The notes under the pieces were generated by a model that was not told where the DNA came from, searched no databases, and saw only the letters and a list, made by a program, of their open reading frames with translations. From contig NZ_JBIGHW010000017.1 in the NCBI RefSeq assembly GCF_043555875.1, positions 12,034 to 76,033 of the forward strand: DNA of 64,000 nt. Reading direction: 5' to 3'. The position numbers and the translations under genes were made by a program. This document shows positions 46,901-55,480 of the stretch, piece by piece; within the stretch, counting starts at the first letter, position 1, and every line of letters starts with the position of its first letter. Origin of the DNA: Pelomonas margarita. Lineage in GTDB: Bacteria > Pseudomonadota > Gammaproteobacteria > Burkholderiales > Burkholderiaceae_C.

Positions 46901-48462
46901 CTGGCGGTGGCCACGGTCAGCGCCACGCCCGTACTCTGGGCGACGGTGCCCAGTGGCGAGGCGATGGTGGGCGCATCGTTGACAGCATTGACGGTCAGGT
47001 TCACGGCAGCCAGGCTGAAGGCACCCTGGGCATCGGTCACCTGATAGGTGAAGCTGTCGCTGCCGTTGTAGTTGGCGTGGGGCGTGTAGGTGTAGGCGCC
47101 GTTGGCTGCGAGGGTCACCGTGCCGTGGGTGGGGCCGGCGATGAGGCTGGCCGTCAGCGCATCGTCGTCGCTGTCGTTGGTCAGCGCATTGCCGCTGAAG
47201 GCGGTGTCTTCGTTGGTGGTGGCGCTGTCGGTGGTGGCGTTGGGGCCAGGGTTGCTGACCGTCAGGGCCAGCGCCTGGCTGGCACTGCCGCCGTTGCCGT
47301 CGCTGACCGTCACGGTGATGGCGTAGACGCCTGCCAGCCCACCGGCCGAGGCGTTGGCATCCAGCGTGCCGCTGATGACGCCGGTGCTGCTGTTGATGCC
47401 CAGGCCGCTGGGCAGGCCGCTGGCGCTGTAGGCGAGGATGTCGCCGTCGACATCGCTGAAGCTGGCCGCAGTGGCGATGCTGATGCTGGCGCCGTCATTG
47501 CCGGTGCGGGCCGCCAGCGCGGTGCCCAGTGGCGCATCGTTCACCGCCGTCACGGTGATGTTGACGGTAGTGGTGGTGGTCGGCACGCCAAAGCCGTTGT
47601 GGTCGCTGACGGTGAAGCTGTCGGGGCCGTTGTAGTTGGGGTCGGGTGTGTAGGTGTAGACGCCGGCTGCGGTGACGATGACGCTGCCGTGGCCGGGGGC
47701 GCTGGTCAGCTGCGCCGCGCCCAGCAGTGCCGGCACGGCGCCCACGGTCGGCGTGTCCTCTGCGGTGCTCACGTTCTGCGTGCCGAGCAAACCTTCCCAG
47801 TCGGCAGCGCTCAGCGCCTGCAGCGCCACGTCGCCGTGACGGACCTCCAGGTTCCAATCACCTCCCAGCACGCGGCTGCCGGTGGCGTCATCGGACGCGG
47901 CGATGTCCAGCCCCAGCGCCGCTGCCAGTGCGGAAACAGCCAGGCCGCCGCGCTGTCCGGCTCCGAAGTCGCAGCCGTAGACCAGCACGTCGGCGCCCGG
48001 GGTGAGATGGGTGCCAATCTCGGTGAGCAGGGCGCTTTGCCGGGCATCGAGTTGTGTCGGGTCGAAGGTGGTGTTGCCGAGCTGCAGTTGGCCGCTGCTG
48101 CCATGTGTCAGGAGGTGGACGCCGCTGACATCCTGCTGGCCGCGCAGTGCCTCGGCGATCTGCTGAAGGCCATCGCGCGTGGCGTCCAGCATGACGACCT
48201 GCATGCCAGCTGTGAGCTGCGACCGGAGTTGCGCCAGATCTGGCAGGTCGTCGGCAAGGAAGACGATTTGCGGCCCGATGCCCAAGGCCTGGCCCAAGGC
48301 TGCGATCTCGTTGCCGCTGGGTGCTGCGCCGTTTTCGATGCCATCGGCGGCGACCGGGTCCGCCGGGTGGGTCAGCGCATCAGTGGCCACGGCCAGCGCC
48401 GCAGCGTCGAACATCGCACGCGATTCGAGCGCCAGTGGCGGACGGTAGGTTCTGAAGCGCAT
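37930..48462 (-). CDS. Giant LEPR-XLL/DUF4347 Ig- and cadherin-like repeat protein (putative adhesin)
   Basis: 3,510 residues from the ATG at 48462 (MRFRTYRPPLALESRAMFD); in-frame ATGs at 48495 and 48591 are alternatives and none has a good ribosome site. The N-terminus has a LEPR-XLL-like motif (LESRAMFDAAA, residues 12-22). DUF4347 follows at about 66-215, with LLTHGSSG (His120) and VYGCDFGAG (Cys163). Then come about 16 Ig/putative-Ig domains (SYSATGLPPGLSID type) alternating with about 16 VCBS/cadherin-like domains (NVLANDSDDD...DGSYTYTP type), each about 93 residues. The C-terminal 150 residues are Ala/Gly/Pro-rich and end in a charged helix. No RTX nonapeptides or Sec signal are seen. 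It is probably surface-exposed and exported by the four downstream genes. Confidence 0.93.
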   Translation of the reverse strand: MRFRTYRPPLALESRAMFDAAALAVATDALTHPADPVAADGIENGAAPSGNEIAALGQALGIGPQIVFLADDLPDLAQLRSQLTAGMQVVMLDATRDGLQQIAEALRGQQDVSGVHLLTHGSSGQLQLGNTTFDPTQLDARQSALLTEIGTHLTPGADVLVYGCDFGAGQRGGLAVSALAAALGLDIAASDDATGSRVLGGDWNLEVRHGDVALQALSAADWEGLLGTQNVSTAEDTPTVGAVPALLGAAQLTSAPGHGSVIVTAAGVYTYTPDPNYNGPDSFTVSDHNGFGVPTTTTTVNITVTAVNDAPLGTALAARTGNDGASISIATAASFSDVDGDILAYSASGLPSGLGINSSTGVISGTLDANASAGGLAGVYAITVTVSDGNGGSASQALALTVSNPGPNATTDSATTNEDTAFSGNALTNDSDDDALTASLIAGPTHGTVTLAANGAYTYTPHANYNGSDSFTYQVTDAQGAFSLAAVNLTVNAVNDAPTIASPLGTVAQSTGVALTVATASGFSDADVLTDGQVLTYTATGLPPGLSINNSTGLITGTPTLAGNYTVVVTATDSLGASASQGLLLQLTTPNLPPLGLPLTAAVAQDGVAFSYNAGTAFSDPDGDALAFSASGMPAGLSINASTGVISGTPSPTASAGGTAGVYTVTVTANDGRGGVSSQALVLTANNPGPSAAADSASGLEDTVLTGNVLGNDSDDDALSAALLTPPLNGTVTVAANGAYTYTPHANFNGSDTFTYTVTDAQGASAVTTVTVTVGAVNDAPSASATPLGTVLATAGTPLTLATATAFVDVDVATNAQVLTYSAASLPSGLSIDAGTGVITGTTMAVGSHAINVTATDNLGAALSQTLTLQISAAHPPPVAVVDSAATHTNASVNINVLANDVAATGDTLSVTGATASHGTAVVNGDGTITYTPNAGYNGVDTIQYTLRDSSGVDALQPGLVTVTITPQNVSIALPTLVNLLNEDQPLLLVGLGGNTISIGDVNGNLISVTLSVGSGDLTLGSTANLTLASGDGVNDSSMTFSGLATDINAALAGLIYTPGADYNGPVTLNITALDTLLGLPVVTAQLPIGIAPVADVVDDAVLLVQDQPVSLNVLANDNFENPGRAVTSYTQGAHGSVTIDAAGNAVYTPGAGYYGPDSFTYTVTSNGTTETATVTLSVDAHPVAAAPLPPRAAVDGQAQSFNVAGAFNDPDGDTLTYSASGLPPGLSLDAVTGQVSGTLTPSASAGGAGGAYTVNITASDGKGGTLTRSFTFTVANPGPTANADSASGAEDTTISGNVLTNDSDDDGLTATLASGPVNGSVVLNADGSYVYTPAVDFNGSDTFTYTVTDAQGATSTATVTLTVTPVNDAPAGTTLAARSGMDGQAVSIATATAFSDADGQALTYSASGLPTGLTIDPATGAITGTLAAAASAGGSSGVYAITVTASDGQASSSQTFHLTVSNPGPTANADSASGAEDTTISGNVLTNDSDDDSLTATLASGPVNGSVVLNADGSYVYTPATNFNGSDTFTYTVTDAQGATSTATVTLTVTPVNDAPAGTTLAARSGVDGQAVSIATATAFSDTDGQALTYSASGLPTGLTIDPATGAITGTLAAAASAGGSSGVYAITVTASDGQASSSQTFHLTVSNPGPTANADSASSAEDTTISGNVLTNDSDDDSLTATLASGPVNGSVVLNADGSYVYTPATNFNGSDTFTYTVTDAQGATSTATVTLTVTPVNDAPAGTTLAARSSMDGQAVSIATAAAFTDPDGPAASYSATGLPPGLSIDASTGIISGTLTAAASAGGAAGVYSVTVTVSDGLGGTASQSFAFTASNPGPTANADSASSAEDTVISGNVLANDGDDDTHTASLASGPSHGSVNLNADGSYTYTPAADFNGTDTFTYTVTDAQGATATATVTVTIAAVNDSPAVSGTPLATAGASDGQAVSIATAAAFTDPDGPAASYSATGLPPGLSIDASTGLISGTLTAAASTGGAGGVYNVTVTANDGLGGSSSQTFAFTATNPGPMATADNTSVNESSSVSGQVLSNDTDDDTLTAAVASPPTHGSLIFNTDGTYTYTPTPGYNGNDSFTYTATDAQGATATATVTITVVAVNSSPGPSATPLTNISLIDGQAVSIDAGAAFTDPDGPSLSYSATGLPTGLSIHAVTGQIMGSLGVAASAGGAGGVYTVTVTADDGIGGVAAQTVQFTVSNPGPTAAADSASGDEDSAITGNVLSNDSDDDMFTATLSSGPTHGTVTLNPDGSYSYTANTNYSGSDSFTYTVTDAQGATAMATVAISVRPVNDAPAPSGTPLTAQTAADGQAVTVDTAAGFADVEGQALSYSATGLPPGLAIDPLSGVISGTLAANASAGGATGVYSVTVTASDGSGGQGSQAFTFTATNPGPSANADSLSLSMGSSAGGNVLANDSDDDTLTAALTSPPAHGSATLSADGSYTYTPNTGFSGTDTFSYVVTDAQGASATATVTLTVSPASNTPPTASGTPLAASSAADGQTVNLPTAGAFSDADGDALRYSAAGLPPGLAIDTTTGLISGTLTANASAGGAGGVYAVTVTASDGNGGTSSQTFTLTATNPAPAAAADSTTGAEDGTITGNVLANDRDDDTLTATLATAPSNGSVVVAADGSYTYTPDANFNGIDSFTYTVTDAQGGIATATVTVTVATVNDAPAASGAPLTAKAAADGQALALGTAMAFADADGDALSYSAAGLPPGLAIDPATGVISGSLAANASAGGAAGVYAVTVTASDGQGGSSSQTFNVTASNPGPTARPDTLNATSGVPSGGNVLANDSDDDTLTASLASAPNNGRLTLNADGSFSYTPNAGYTGTDTFSYTATDAQGATAAATVAVTVSSAPNTAPTVGGSPLADTSADDGQRVLLPTSGAFSDADGDALRYSATGLPPGLAIDAVTGVISGTLAAGASGAASGGVFTVTVTADDGNEGRLSQTFGFTATNPGPTVTADTALVPEDGAISGNLLSNDSDDDAFTSTLASGPAHGSVTLNLDGSYTYTPDANFNGTDTFSYTVTDAQGATATSTVSVTINAVNDAPLASGAALVNVNGIEGQALTLNAALPFSDADNDALSYSVSGLPPGLAINPATGVISGRLDPAAASGGTGGVYTVTVTAADGKGGSVGQAFTLTATNPPPVLASPVATSPEDTPVTGNVLIGASDDDSLAATLASAPANGSVTLNTDGSYTYTPNANFSGVDSFRFTVTDSQGEARTATVTITVTAQNDAPAASGAPLGASLAQVGQPVNLSVAAAFADVDVDALTLSADGLPAGVTLNPNTGVITGTPTQAGTFTVTITATDPSAAMATQTFTWIVEPAPAIGTTGAPAADAPPPPTQNLRTASYDTVLIKAVNDVKRLGGTEALTGSQALGFSVGEVQNLSATADLNQSSPMAAVVGDLSEGFRAPTRLDSGGGNAYGSGASALSPGLAAGLPRLDDELGRGGLPSAEPAGQPAAPAPETLAEQLVKNERRRRDELDDLAHALG
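43201..44636. repeat. 558-bp near-identical tandem repeats within the giant adhesin gene
   Basis: Copies begin at 43201, 43759 and 44317, each 558 bases (186 codons, one Ig plus one cadherin-like domain) apart. Differences are a few bases per copy; the third copy diverges after about 44636. The rest of the gene has the same period but with much lower identity, so these copies are recent duplications. Confidence 0.93.
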
Positions 48463-48794
48463 GACGGCCGGCTGCTGCCGGGGAACTGCCGTCATGCATG
48501 CCTGTTGGCTGCAGATGATGGTTTCCCCGCCTCCCTTCGGCACATTGTGGGCGCACGCGCTGAGATCCGGGAAAGCAACGGGCGACAACATGATGCGAAA
48601 AAATCACGCCTAACCCTGAAACGACAGGGGCCCGACAGGCGAGGGGCATTTTTCGGCCCATGCCAGCGGCCGGCGCAGCGGAGCTTGGAAAGCTGCCCGG
48701 GCGCGTGGTCCGACTATGATTTCAGCGGTTGCCCCGGCCTGTGCCGGGGCTTCGCTTTTTTGAGGGCGTCGTCGTGGTTGCAGTCAGTGGTTGG
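48463..48794. other. Divergent intergenic region between adhesin and peptide-importer genes
   Basis: 332 bases hold the leader of the giant protein on the minus strand, including its two upstream alternative ATGs, and the leader of the binding-protein gene on the plus strand. TATGAT at 48715-48720 is a possible -10 box for the plus strand, without a -35 box at correct spacing. A terminator-like hairpin at 48731 follows it. No other gene is seen. Confidence 0.5.
48731..48761 (+). terminator. Terminator-like hairpin in the leader of the peptide importer operon
   Basis: GCCCCGGC (48731-48738) pairs with GCCGGGGC (48743-48750), followed by TTCGC and a six-T run at 48755-48760. It stands about 11 bases after a candidate -10 box and 34 bases before the binding-protein ATG, so it could attenuate that operon or end a transcript from upstream. 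Confidence 0.6.
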
Positions 48795-50999
48795 ATGAGA
48801 AGAAGCCTGGGCGCGGTCGCGTTCGCGCTGCTCGCCGGCTGCAACAACAGCCCGCACCCGCACGGCGCCGAGCGCGAGAACGCGCTCTACATGGCGTTCG
48901 CCGAGCGCTCGCCGCGCTACCTGGACCCGACGTCCTCCTACGCCGCGCCCGAGAGCACCTACGTCTACGAGATCAGCGAGCCGCCCTACGGCTACCACCC
49001 CCTCAAGCGGCCGTACGTGCTGATCCCGCGCACGGCTTCAGGCCTGGCCAAGCCCTATTACCTGGACGCCAAGGGCAACCGCCTGCCCGACGACGCGCCC
49101 GACGAGCAGATCGCCGAGGCGGTCTACGACATCGCCATCAAGCCGGGCCTGAAGTGGTCGCCGCACCCGGCGTTCGCGAAGGACGCGCAGGGCCAGCACC
49201 GTTATCACCACCTGAAGCCCGGCGAGCTGGGCGACAAGCGCAGCCCGTTCGCGTTCGAGCACCTGTCCACGCGCGAGGTGGTGGCCGACGACTTCGTCTA
49301 CGCGCTCAAGCGCCACGCCAGCCCGCGGCTGGAGGCACCGGTCGCGGCGGTGTTCTCCGAGCACGTCATCGGGCTCAAGGACTACATCACCACGCTCAAG
49401 CGCGAGAGCGAGAAGCAGCTTGCCGGCCTGCCCGAGAACCTGACCGACAAGCCCTTCCTGGACCTGCGCCGCTGGCCGCTGGCCGGTGTGCAAGCCGTCA
49501 ACGACCACCTGCTGCGCATCCGCCTGAAGGGCCGCTACCCGCAGTGGCAGTACTGGCTGGCTACCACGTTCACGGCGGCCGTCCCGTGGGAGGTGGACGC
49601 CTTCTACGCCCAGCCCGGCATGACCGCCAACTCCATGAGCTGGAACCAGTGGCCGGTGGGCACGGGCGCCTTCATGATGACCGAGTACGTGCAGGATCGC
49701 CGGCACGTGATGAGCCGCAACCCCAACTACCGGCTCGAGACCTACCCCTGTGACGGCAGCCCCGGCGACGCCGAGGCTGGCCTGCTGGCCGACTGCGGCA
49801 AGCCCATGCCCTTCGTCGACAAGGTCGTTGCCATCAACGTGAAGGAGGCGGTGCCGCGCAAGGAGCTGTTCAAGCAGGGCTACCTGGACCTGCCCGAGAT
49901 GGACCGTTCGGACTGGGGCGTGAACCTGGCCGTGGACCGCGACGACTCCGACGAGGTGAAGCGGTTCTTCCAGGAGCGCGGTTTCCAGCTGCCCATGAAC
50001 GTGGACATCACGAACTGGTACATGGGCTTCAACTGGCTGGACCCGGTCGTGGGCCGCGGCGACACGCCCGAGCAGCAGCGCCGCAACCGCGCGCTGCGCC
50101 AGGCCATCTCCATCGCCATCGACTGGGAGGAGGGCTACGGCCGCATCTTCCGCGACAAGGGTGGCGACGCCGCCCACGGCCCCATCCCGCCGGGCGTGTT
50201 CGGCTCCAGGGAGGGCGAGCCGGGCGAGTTCAACCCGGTGACGCATCGGCTGGTGAACGGCAAGGTCGAGCGCCGCCCGATTGAAGACGCCCTCAAGCTG
50301 ATGAACGAGGCCGGCTACCCCGGCGGCCGTGACGCGAAGACGGGCAAGCCGCTGGTGCTGAACTACGACTTCCAGCGCGTCGTCACGCCGGAGCTGAAGG
50401 CCGAGAACGACTGGCTGATCCGCCAGTTCGCCAAGCTGGGCATCCAGCTGGACATCCGCGCGACCGACTTCAACCAGTTCCAGGAAAAGATCCTGAAGGG
50501 CAAGCACCAGATCTTCTGGTGGGGCTGGTTCGCCGACTATCCCGACGCCGAGAACTTCCTGTTCCTGCTGTACGGCCCCAACGCGAAGAGCCTGCACGAG
50601 GGCGAGAACACGGCCAACTACGCCAACCCCGAGTTCGACCGGTTCTACCGCAAGCTGCAGTCGCTGGAAGACGGCCCCGAGAAGGCCGCCGTGATGGCGA
50701 AGATGAACGACATTGCCCGCCAGGACGCGCCGTGGGCCTGGGGCTACTGGAGCTACTCGGGCCTGGCCTTCCAGCGCTGGCTGCACAACGGCAAGCCCGG
50801 CGTTGTCGTGCGCGACCGTGCCCGCTACCTGCGCGTGGACGTGCAGGAGCGTGCCCGCAGCATCGCCGCGTGGAACCGGCCGGTCTGGTGGCCGCTGCTG
50901 GTGCTGGCGGCCGGTGGCCTGGCCATCGCCGTGGCGACGCGCCGCGCGTGGGCCCGCCGCGAGACGGCCACGGCCGTGGCGACGGGGGAGGGCGCCTGA
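48795..50999 (+). CDS. Peptide ABC transporter substrate-binding lipoprotein with C-terminal membrane helix
   Basis: 734 residues from the ATG at 48795 (MRRSLGAVAFALLAGCNNS), chosen because it places a lipobox LLAGC at the start; the frame is open upstream. SBP family 5 features are SPRYLDPTSSYAAPE, ADDFVYALKRHASPR, WNQWPVGTGAFMMTEY, FNWLDPVVGRGDTPEQQ, RNRALRQAISIAIDW and FWWGWFADYPDAENF. After the binding domain a hydrophobic helix (WWPLLVLAAGGLAIAVA) and a basic tail are present, unusual for this class. Next comes a permease overlapping by one base. The gene order matches YejA-B-E-F peptide importers. Confidence 0.88.
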   Translation: MRRSLGAVAFALLAGCNNSPHPHGAERENALYMAFAERSPRYLDPTSSYAAPESTYVYEISEPPYGYHPLKRPYVLIPRTASGLAKPYYLDAKGNRLPDDAPDEQIAEAVYDIAIKPGLKWSPHPAFAKDAQGQHRYHHLKPGELGDKRSPFAFEHLSTREVVADDFVYALKRHASPRLEAPVAAVFSEHVIGLKDYITTLKRESEKQLAGLPENLTDKPFLDLRRWPLAGVQAVNDHLLRIRLKGRYPQWQYWLATTFTAAVPWEVDAFYAQPGMTANSMSWNQWPVGTGAFMMTEYVQDRRHVMSRNPNYRLETYPCDGSPGDAEAGLLADCGKPMPFVDKVVAINVKEAVPRKELFKQGYLDLPEMDRSDWGVNLAVDRDDSDEVKRFFQERGFQLPMNVDITNWYMGFNWLDPVVGRGDTPEQQRRNRALRQAISIAIDWEEGYGRIFRDKGGDAAHGPIPPGVFGSREGEPGEFNPVTHRLVNGKVERRPIEDALKLMNEAGYPGGRDAKTGKPLVLNYDFQRVVTPELKAENDWLIRQFAKLGIQLDIRATDFNQFQEKILKGKHQIFWWGWFADYPDAENFLFLLYGPNAKSLHEGENTANYANPEFDRFYRKLQSLEDGPEKAAVMAKMNDIARQDAPWAWGYWSYSGLAFQRWLHNGKPGVVVRDRARYLRVDVQERARSIAAWNRPVWWPLLVLAAGGLAIAVATRRAWARRETATAVATGEGA

Positions 51000-51982
51000 T
51001 GCTGGGCTTCATGCTGCGCCGGCTGGGCTATGGCCTGGCCATCCTCGTCGGCGTCAACCTGTTCACCTTCTTCCTGTTCTTCTCGGTCAACACGCCGGAC
51101 GACATGGCGCGGCTGAACATCGGCGGCAAGCGCGTCACGCAGGCGCAGATCGACACCTGGAAGCAGGAGCGCGGCTACGACAAGCCGCTGTACTTCGACG
51201 CCAGCCGGCAGGGCGCCGAGCAGGTCACGCACACCATCCTGTGGGAGCGCTCGGTGAGCCTGTTCGCGCTGGACTTCGGCAAGAGCGATGCGCGCCAGGC
51301 CATCAACATCGGCCACGAGGTGAAGGTGCGCATGGGCGTGAGCCTGCAGCTGGCGCTGCCGCTGTTCATCCTGCAGGTCATCGTCAGCGTCGCGTTCTCG
51401 CTGCTGCTGGTGTTCTTCCGGCACACGCGCATCGACTTCTGGGGCGTCGTGCTGTGCGTGCTGATGCTGTCCATCAGCAGCCTGTTCTACATCATCGTCG
51501 GCCAGTTCCTGTTCGCCCGCGTGCTGAAGCTGGTGCCCATGAACGGCTTCGCGGGCGGGCTGGACGCGGTGCGCTTTCTGGCACTGCCCATCCTGCTGTC
51601 GCTGCTGAGCCGGCTGGGCGGCGAGGCGCGGCTGTACCGCGCGATGTTCCTGGAGGAGATGGGCAAGGACTATGTGCGCACCGCGCGCGCCAAGGGCCTG
51701 TCCGAAGGCCGCGTGCTGGGCCGCCACGTGCTGCGCAATGCGTTGATTCCCATCATCACCAGCGCCGGCAGCTACCTGCCGTACGTCTTCCTCGGCAGCC
51801 TGGTGTTCGAGAGCTTCTTCGGCATCCCGGGCCTGGGCGCCTTCGTCATCGAGGCGATCACGGGGCAGGATTTCGCCATCGTGCGCACCATGGTCTTCCT
51901 CGGTGCGCTGCTCTATATCGCGAGCAATGCGCTGATCGACGTGGCCTACACGTGGGTCGATCCGCGGGTGAGGTTGCAATGA
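50999..51982 (+). CDS. Peptide ABC transporter permease (YejB-like)
   Basis: 327 residues from the ATG at 50999 overlapping the binding-protein stop by one base. About six membrane helices, opening with FMLRRLGYGLAILVGVNLFTFF. The permease loop EEMGKDYVRTARAKGLSEGRVLGRH is the ATPase-contacting EAA motif, and the end (AITGQDFAIVRTMVFLGALLYI) is typical. It forms the importer core with the next permease, whose start overlaps its stop by 4 bases. Confidence 0.92.
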   Translation: MLGFMLRRLGYGLAILVGVNLFTFFLFFSVNTPDDMARLNIGGKRVTQAQIDTWKQERGYDKPLYFDASRQGAEQVTHTILWERSVSLFALDFGKSDARQAINIGHEVKVRMGVSLQLALPLFILQVIVSVAFSLLLVFFRHTRIDFWGVVLCVLMLSISSLFYIIVGQFLFARVLKLVPMNGFAGGLDAVRFLALPILLSLLSRLGGEARLYRAMFLEEMGKDYVRTARAKGLSEGRVLGRHVLRNALIPIITSAGSYLPYVFLGSLVFESFFGIPGLGAFVIEAITGQDFAIVRTMVFLGALLYIASNALIDVAYTWVDPRVRLQ

Positions 51983-53407
51983 AGCTTGTGCTGCTCTGGA
52001 CCGACCTCGCGCTGTGGCTGATGGTGGCTGCGGGCGTCGCCTACGCGGTGCGCGTGTGCGGCCAGGCTCATCTGCGCGGCACCTGGCAACGCGTGCTGCG
52101 CGACCCGGTCGCGGCGAGCGCCAGCGTCGTCATGGCGCTGTTCCTGCTGGTCACGCTGGTGGATAGCATCCACATACGCCGCGCGCTGGAGACGACGGGC
52201 GGCGCCACCGTCTACGACACGCGCACGCTGTCCGCGCTGGACCTGCTGCTGGCGCGGCAACTCGACATGCGCGAGGTCAGCTACTCGGTGCCGTTGGGCA
52301 CGCACGGGTTCAACAAGGAAAGCGTCGTCGACGCGCAGGGCCACGCCGGGCGCGACTATCCGCGGCTGACGTTCGGCGGCGCGCATCTGGCCGACCCGGC
52401 TACGCAATGGGCGGGCGACGTGGCCCACCGCGCCGCGCTGGGGCTGGCCGGTGGCCTGGCCGTCGCCGCGCTGCTCTTCGGGCTGACAGCCGCCGCGCTG
52501 GCCCGCCAGCATCACGGCTGGCGCCACGCGCTGTCCGATCTGACCGCGGACCGCACCTTCTACCCCCTGCGCGCCGTGCTCATCACGCTGACCGTCGTGC
52601 TGCTGCTGGCCGGCCCGGCCCTCGCGCTGATGCCGCACTACCACGTGCTGGGCACTGACCGCACCGGCAACGACGTGCTGGTGCAGGCGCTGAAGAGCGT
52701 GCGCACGGCCTTCGTCATCGGCGCGCTGTCCACGCTGGCGACGCTGCCGCTGGCACTCCTCCTGGGTGTGCTGGCCGGCTACTACAAGGGCTGGGTGGAC
52801 GAAGCCATCCAGTACGTCTACACGACGCTGAGCTCCGTGCCCAACGTGCTGCTCATTGCCGCCTGCGTGCTGATGGTGCAGGTTTTCTTCGACAAGAACC
52901 CCGACGCGTTCGAGACGGCGCTGGAGCGGGCCGACCTGAAGATGCTGATGCTGTGCGTCATCCTGGGCCTGACCGGTTGGGCCGGCCTGTGCCGGCTGGT
53001 GCGCGCCGAGACCCTGAAGCTGCGCGAGCTGGACTACGTGCAGGCTGCCACGGCCTTCGGCGTGGGCGACGCGGCCATCATGGCCCGCCACATCCTGCCC
53101 AACGTGATGCACCTGGTGCTCATCACCGTCGTGCTGAGCTTCTCCGAACTCATCCTTTATGAAGCCGTGCTGACCTACGTGGGCGTGGGCGTGGACCCGA
53201 CGACCAGCAGCTTCGGCAGCATGATCAACCTGGCCCGCAACGAGATGTCGCGCGACCCGATCGTCTGGTGGAGCTTCGCCGCAGCCTTCGGCGGCATGGT
53301 GAGCCTGGTGCTTGCCGCCAACCTGTTTGCCGACGGCGTGCGCGATGCATTCGACCCCAAGGCTCGCTCGGCCCGGCCGCGCGTCTTCCGCAAGCGAGGG
53401 GCGGACC

Positions 53408-53415
<8 letters not shown>
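51979..53415 (+). CDS. Peptide ABC transporter permease (YejE-like)
   Basis: 478 residues. Membrane helices are at the N-terminus (LWTDLALWLMVAAGVAYAV) and in the core; a large non-membrane insertion follows the second helix, as in YejE-type permeases. The segment HVLGTDRTGNDVLVQAL precedes the core, and LRELDYVQAATAFGVGDAAIMARH is the EAA loop. It overlaps the upstream permease by 4 bases and the ATPase gene by 8 bases. Confidence 0.9.
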
Positions 53416-55228
<1,813 letters not shown>

Positions 55229-55480
55229 CCTGTTGCGTCGCGAAAAGGCAACGGCTAGGGATTTCACTCTAGGGCGTGTAACGCCGTGAAACTCAAGTGA
55301 ATCAACGGGTTGCGGCGAGGTTCTGCGGTGCTAAGTGCATTCACGGGGCGGGTGTCATGTTGCACCCGCACAAACTGCGGCACCCCAATCTGAGCCCACC
55401 GCTCAGGCCAAGGAGCGACCCGCACCCCGGGTCAGTGCCGCCAGTTATCGGGCGGGCCCATCGTCTCTTCAGGAGAGTCC
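55229..55480. other. Leader region before the TonB-dependent receptor
   Basis: 252 bases without a convincing gene. It contains a hairpin GCGGGTG (55348-55354) paired with CACCCGC (55363-55369), and a weak promoter-like pair TTGCGT (55233)/TAGGGA (55256) at 17-base spacing. An AGGAGAG ribosome site stands just before the receptor ATG. It may hold the receptor promoter. Confidence 0.35.
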
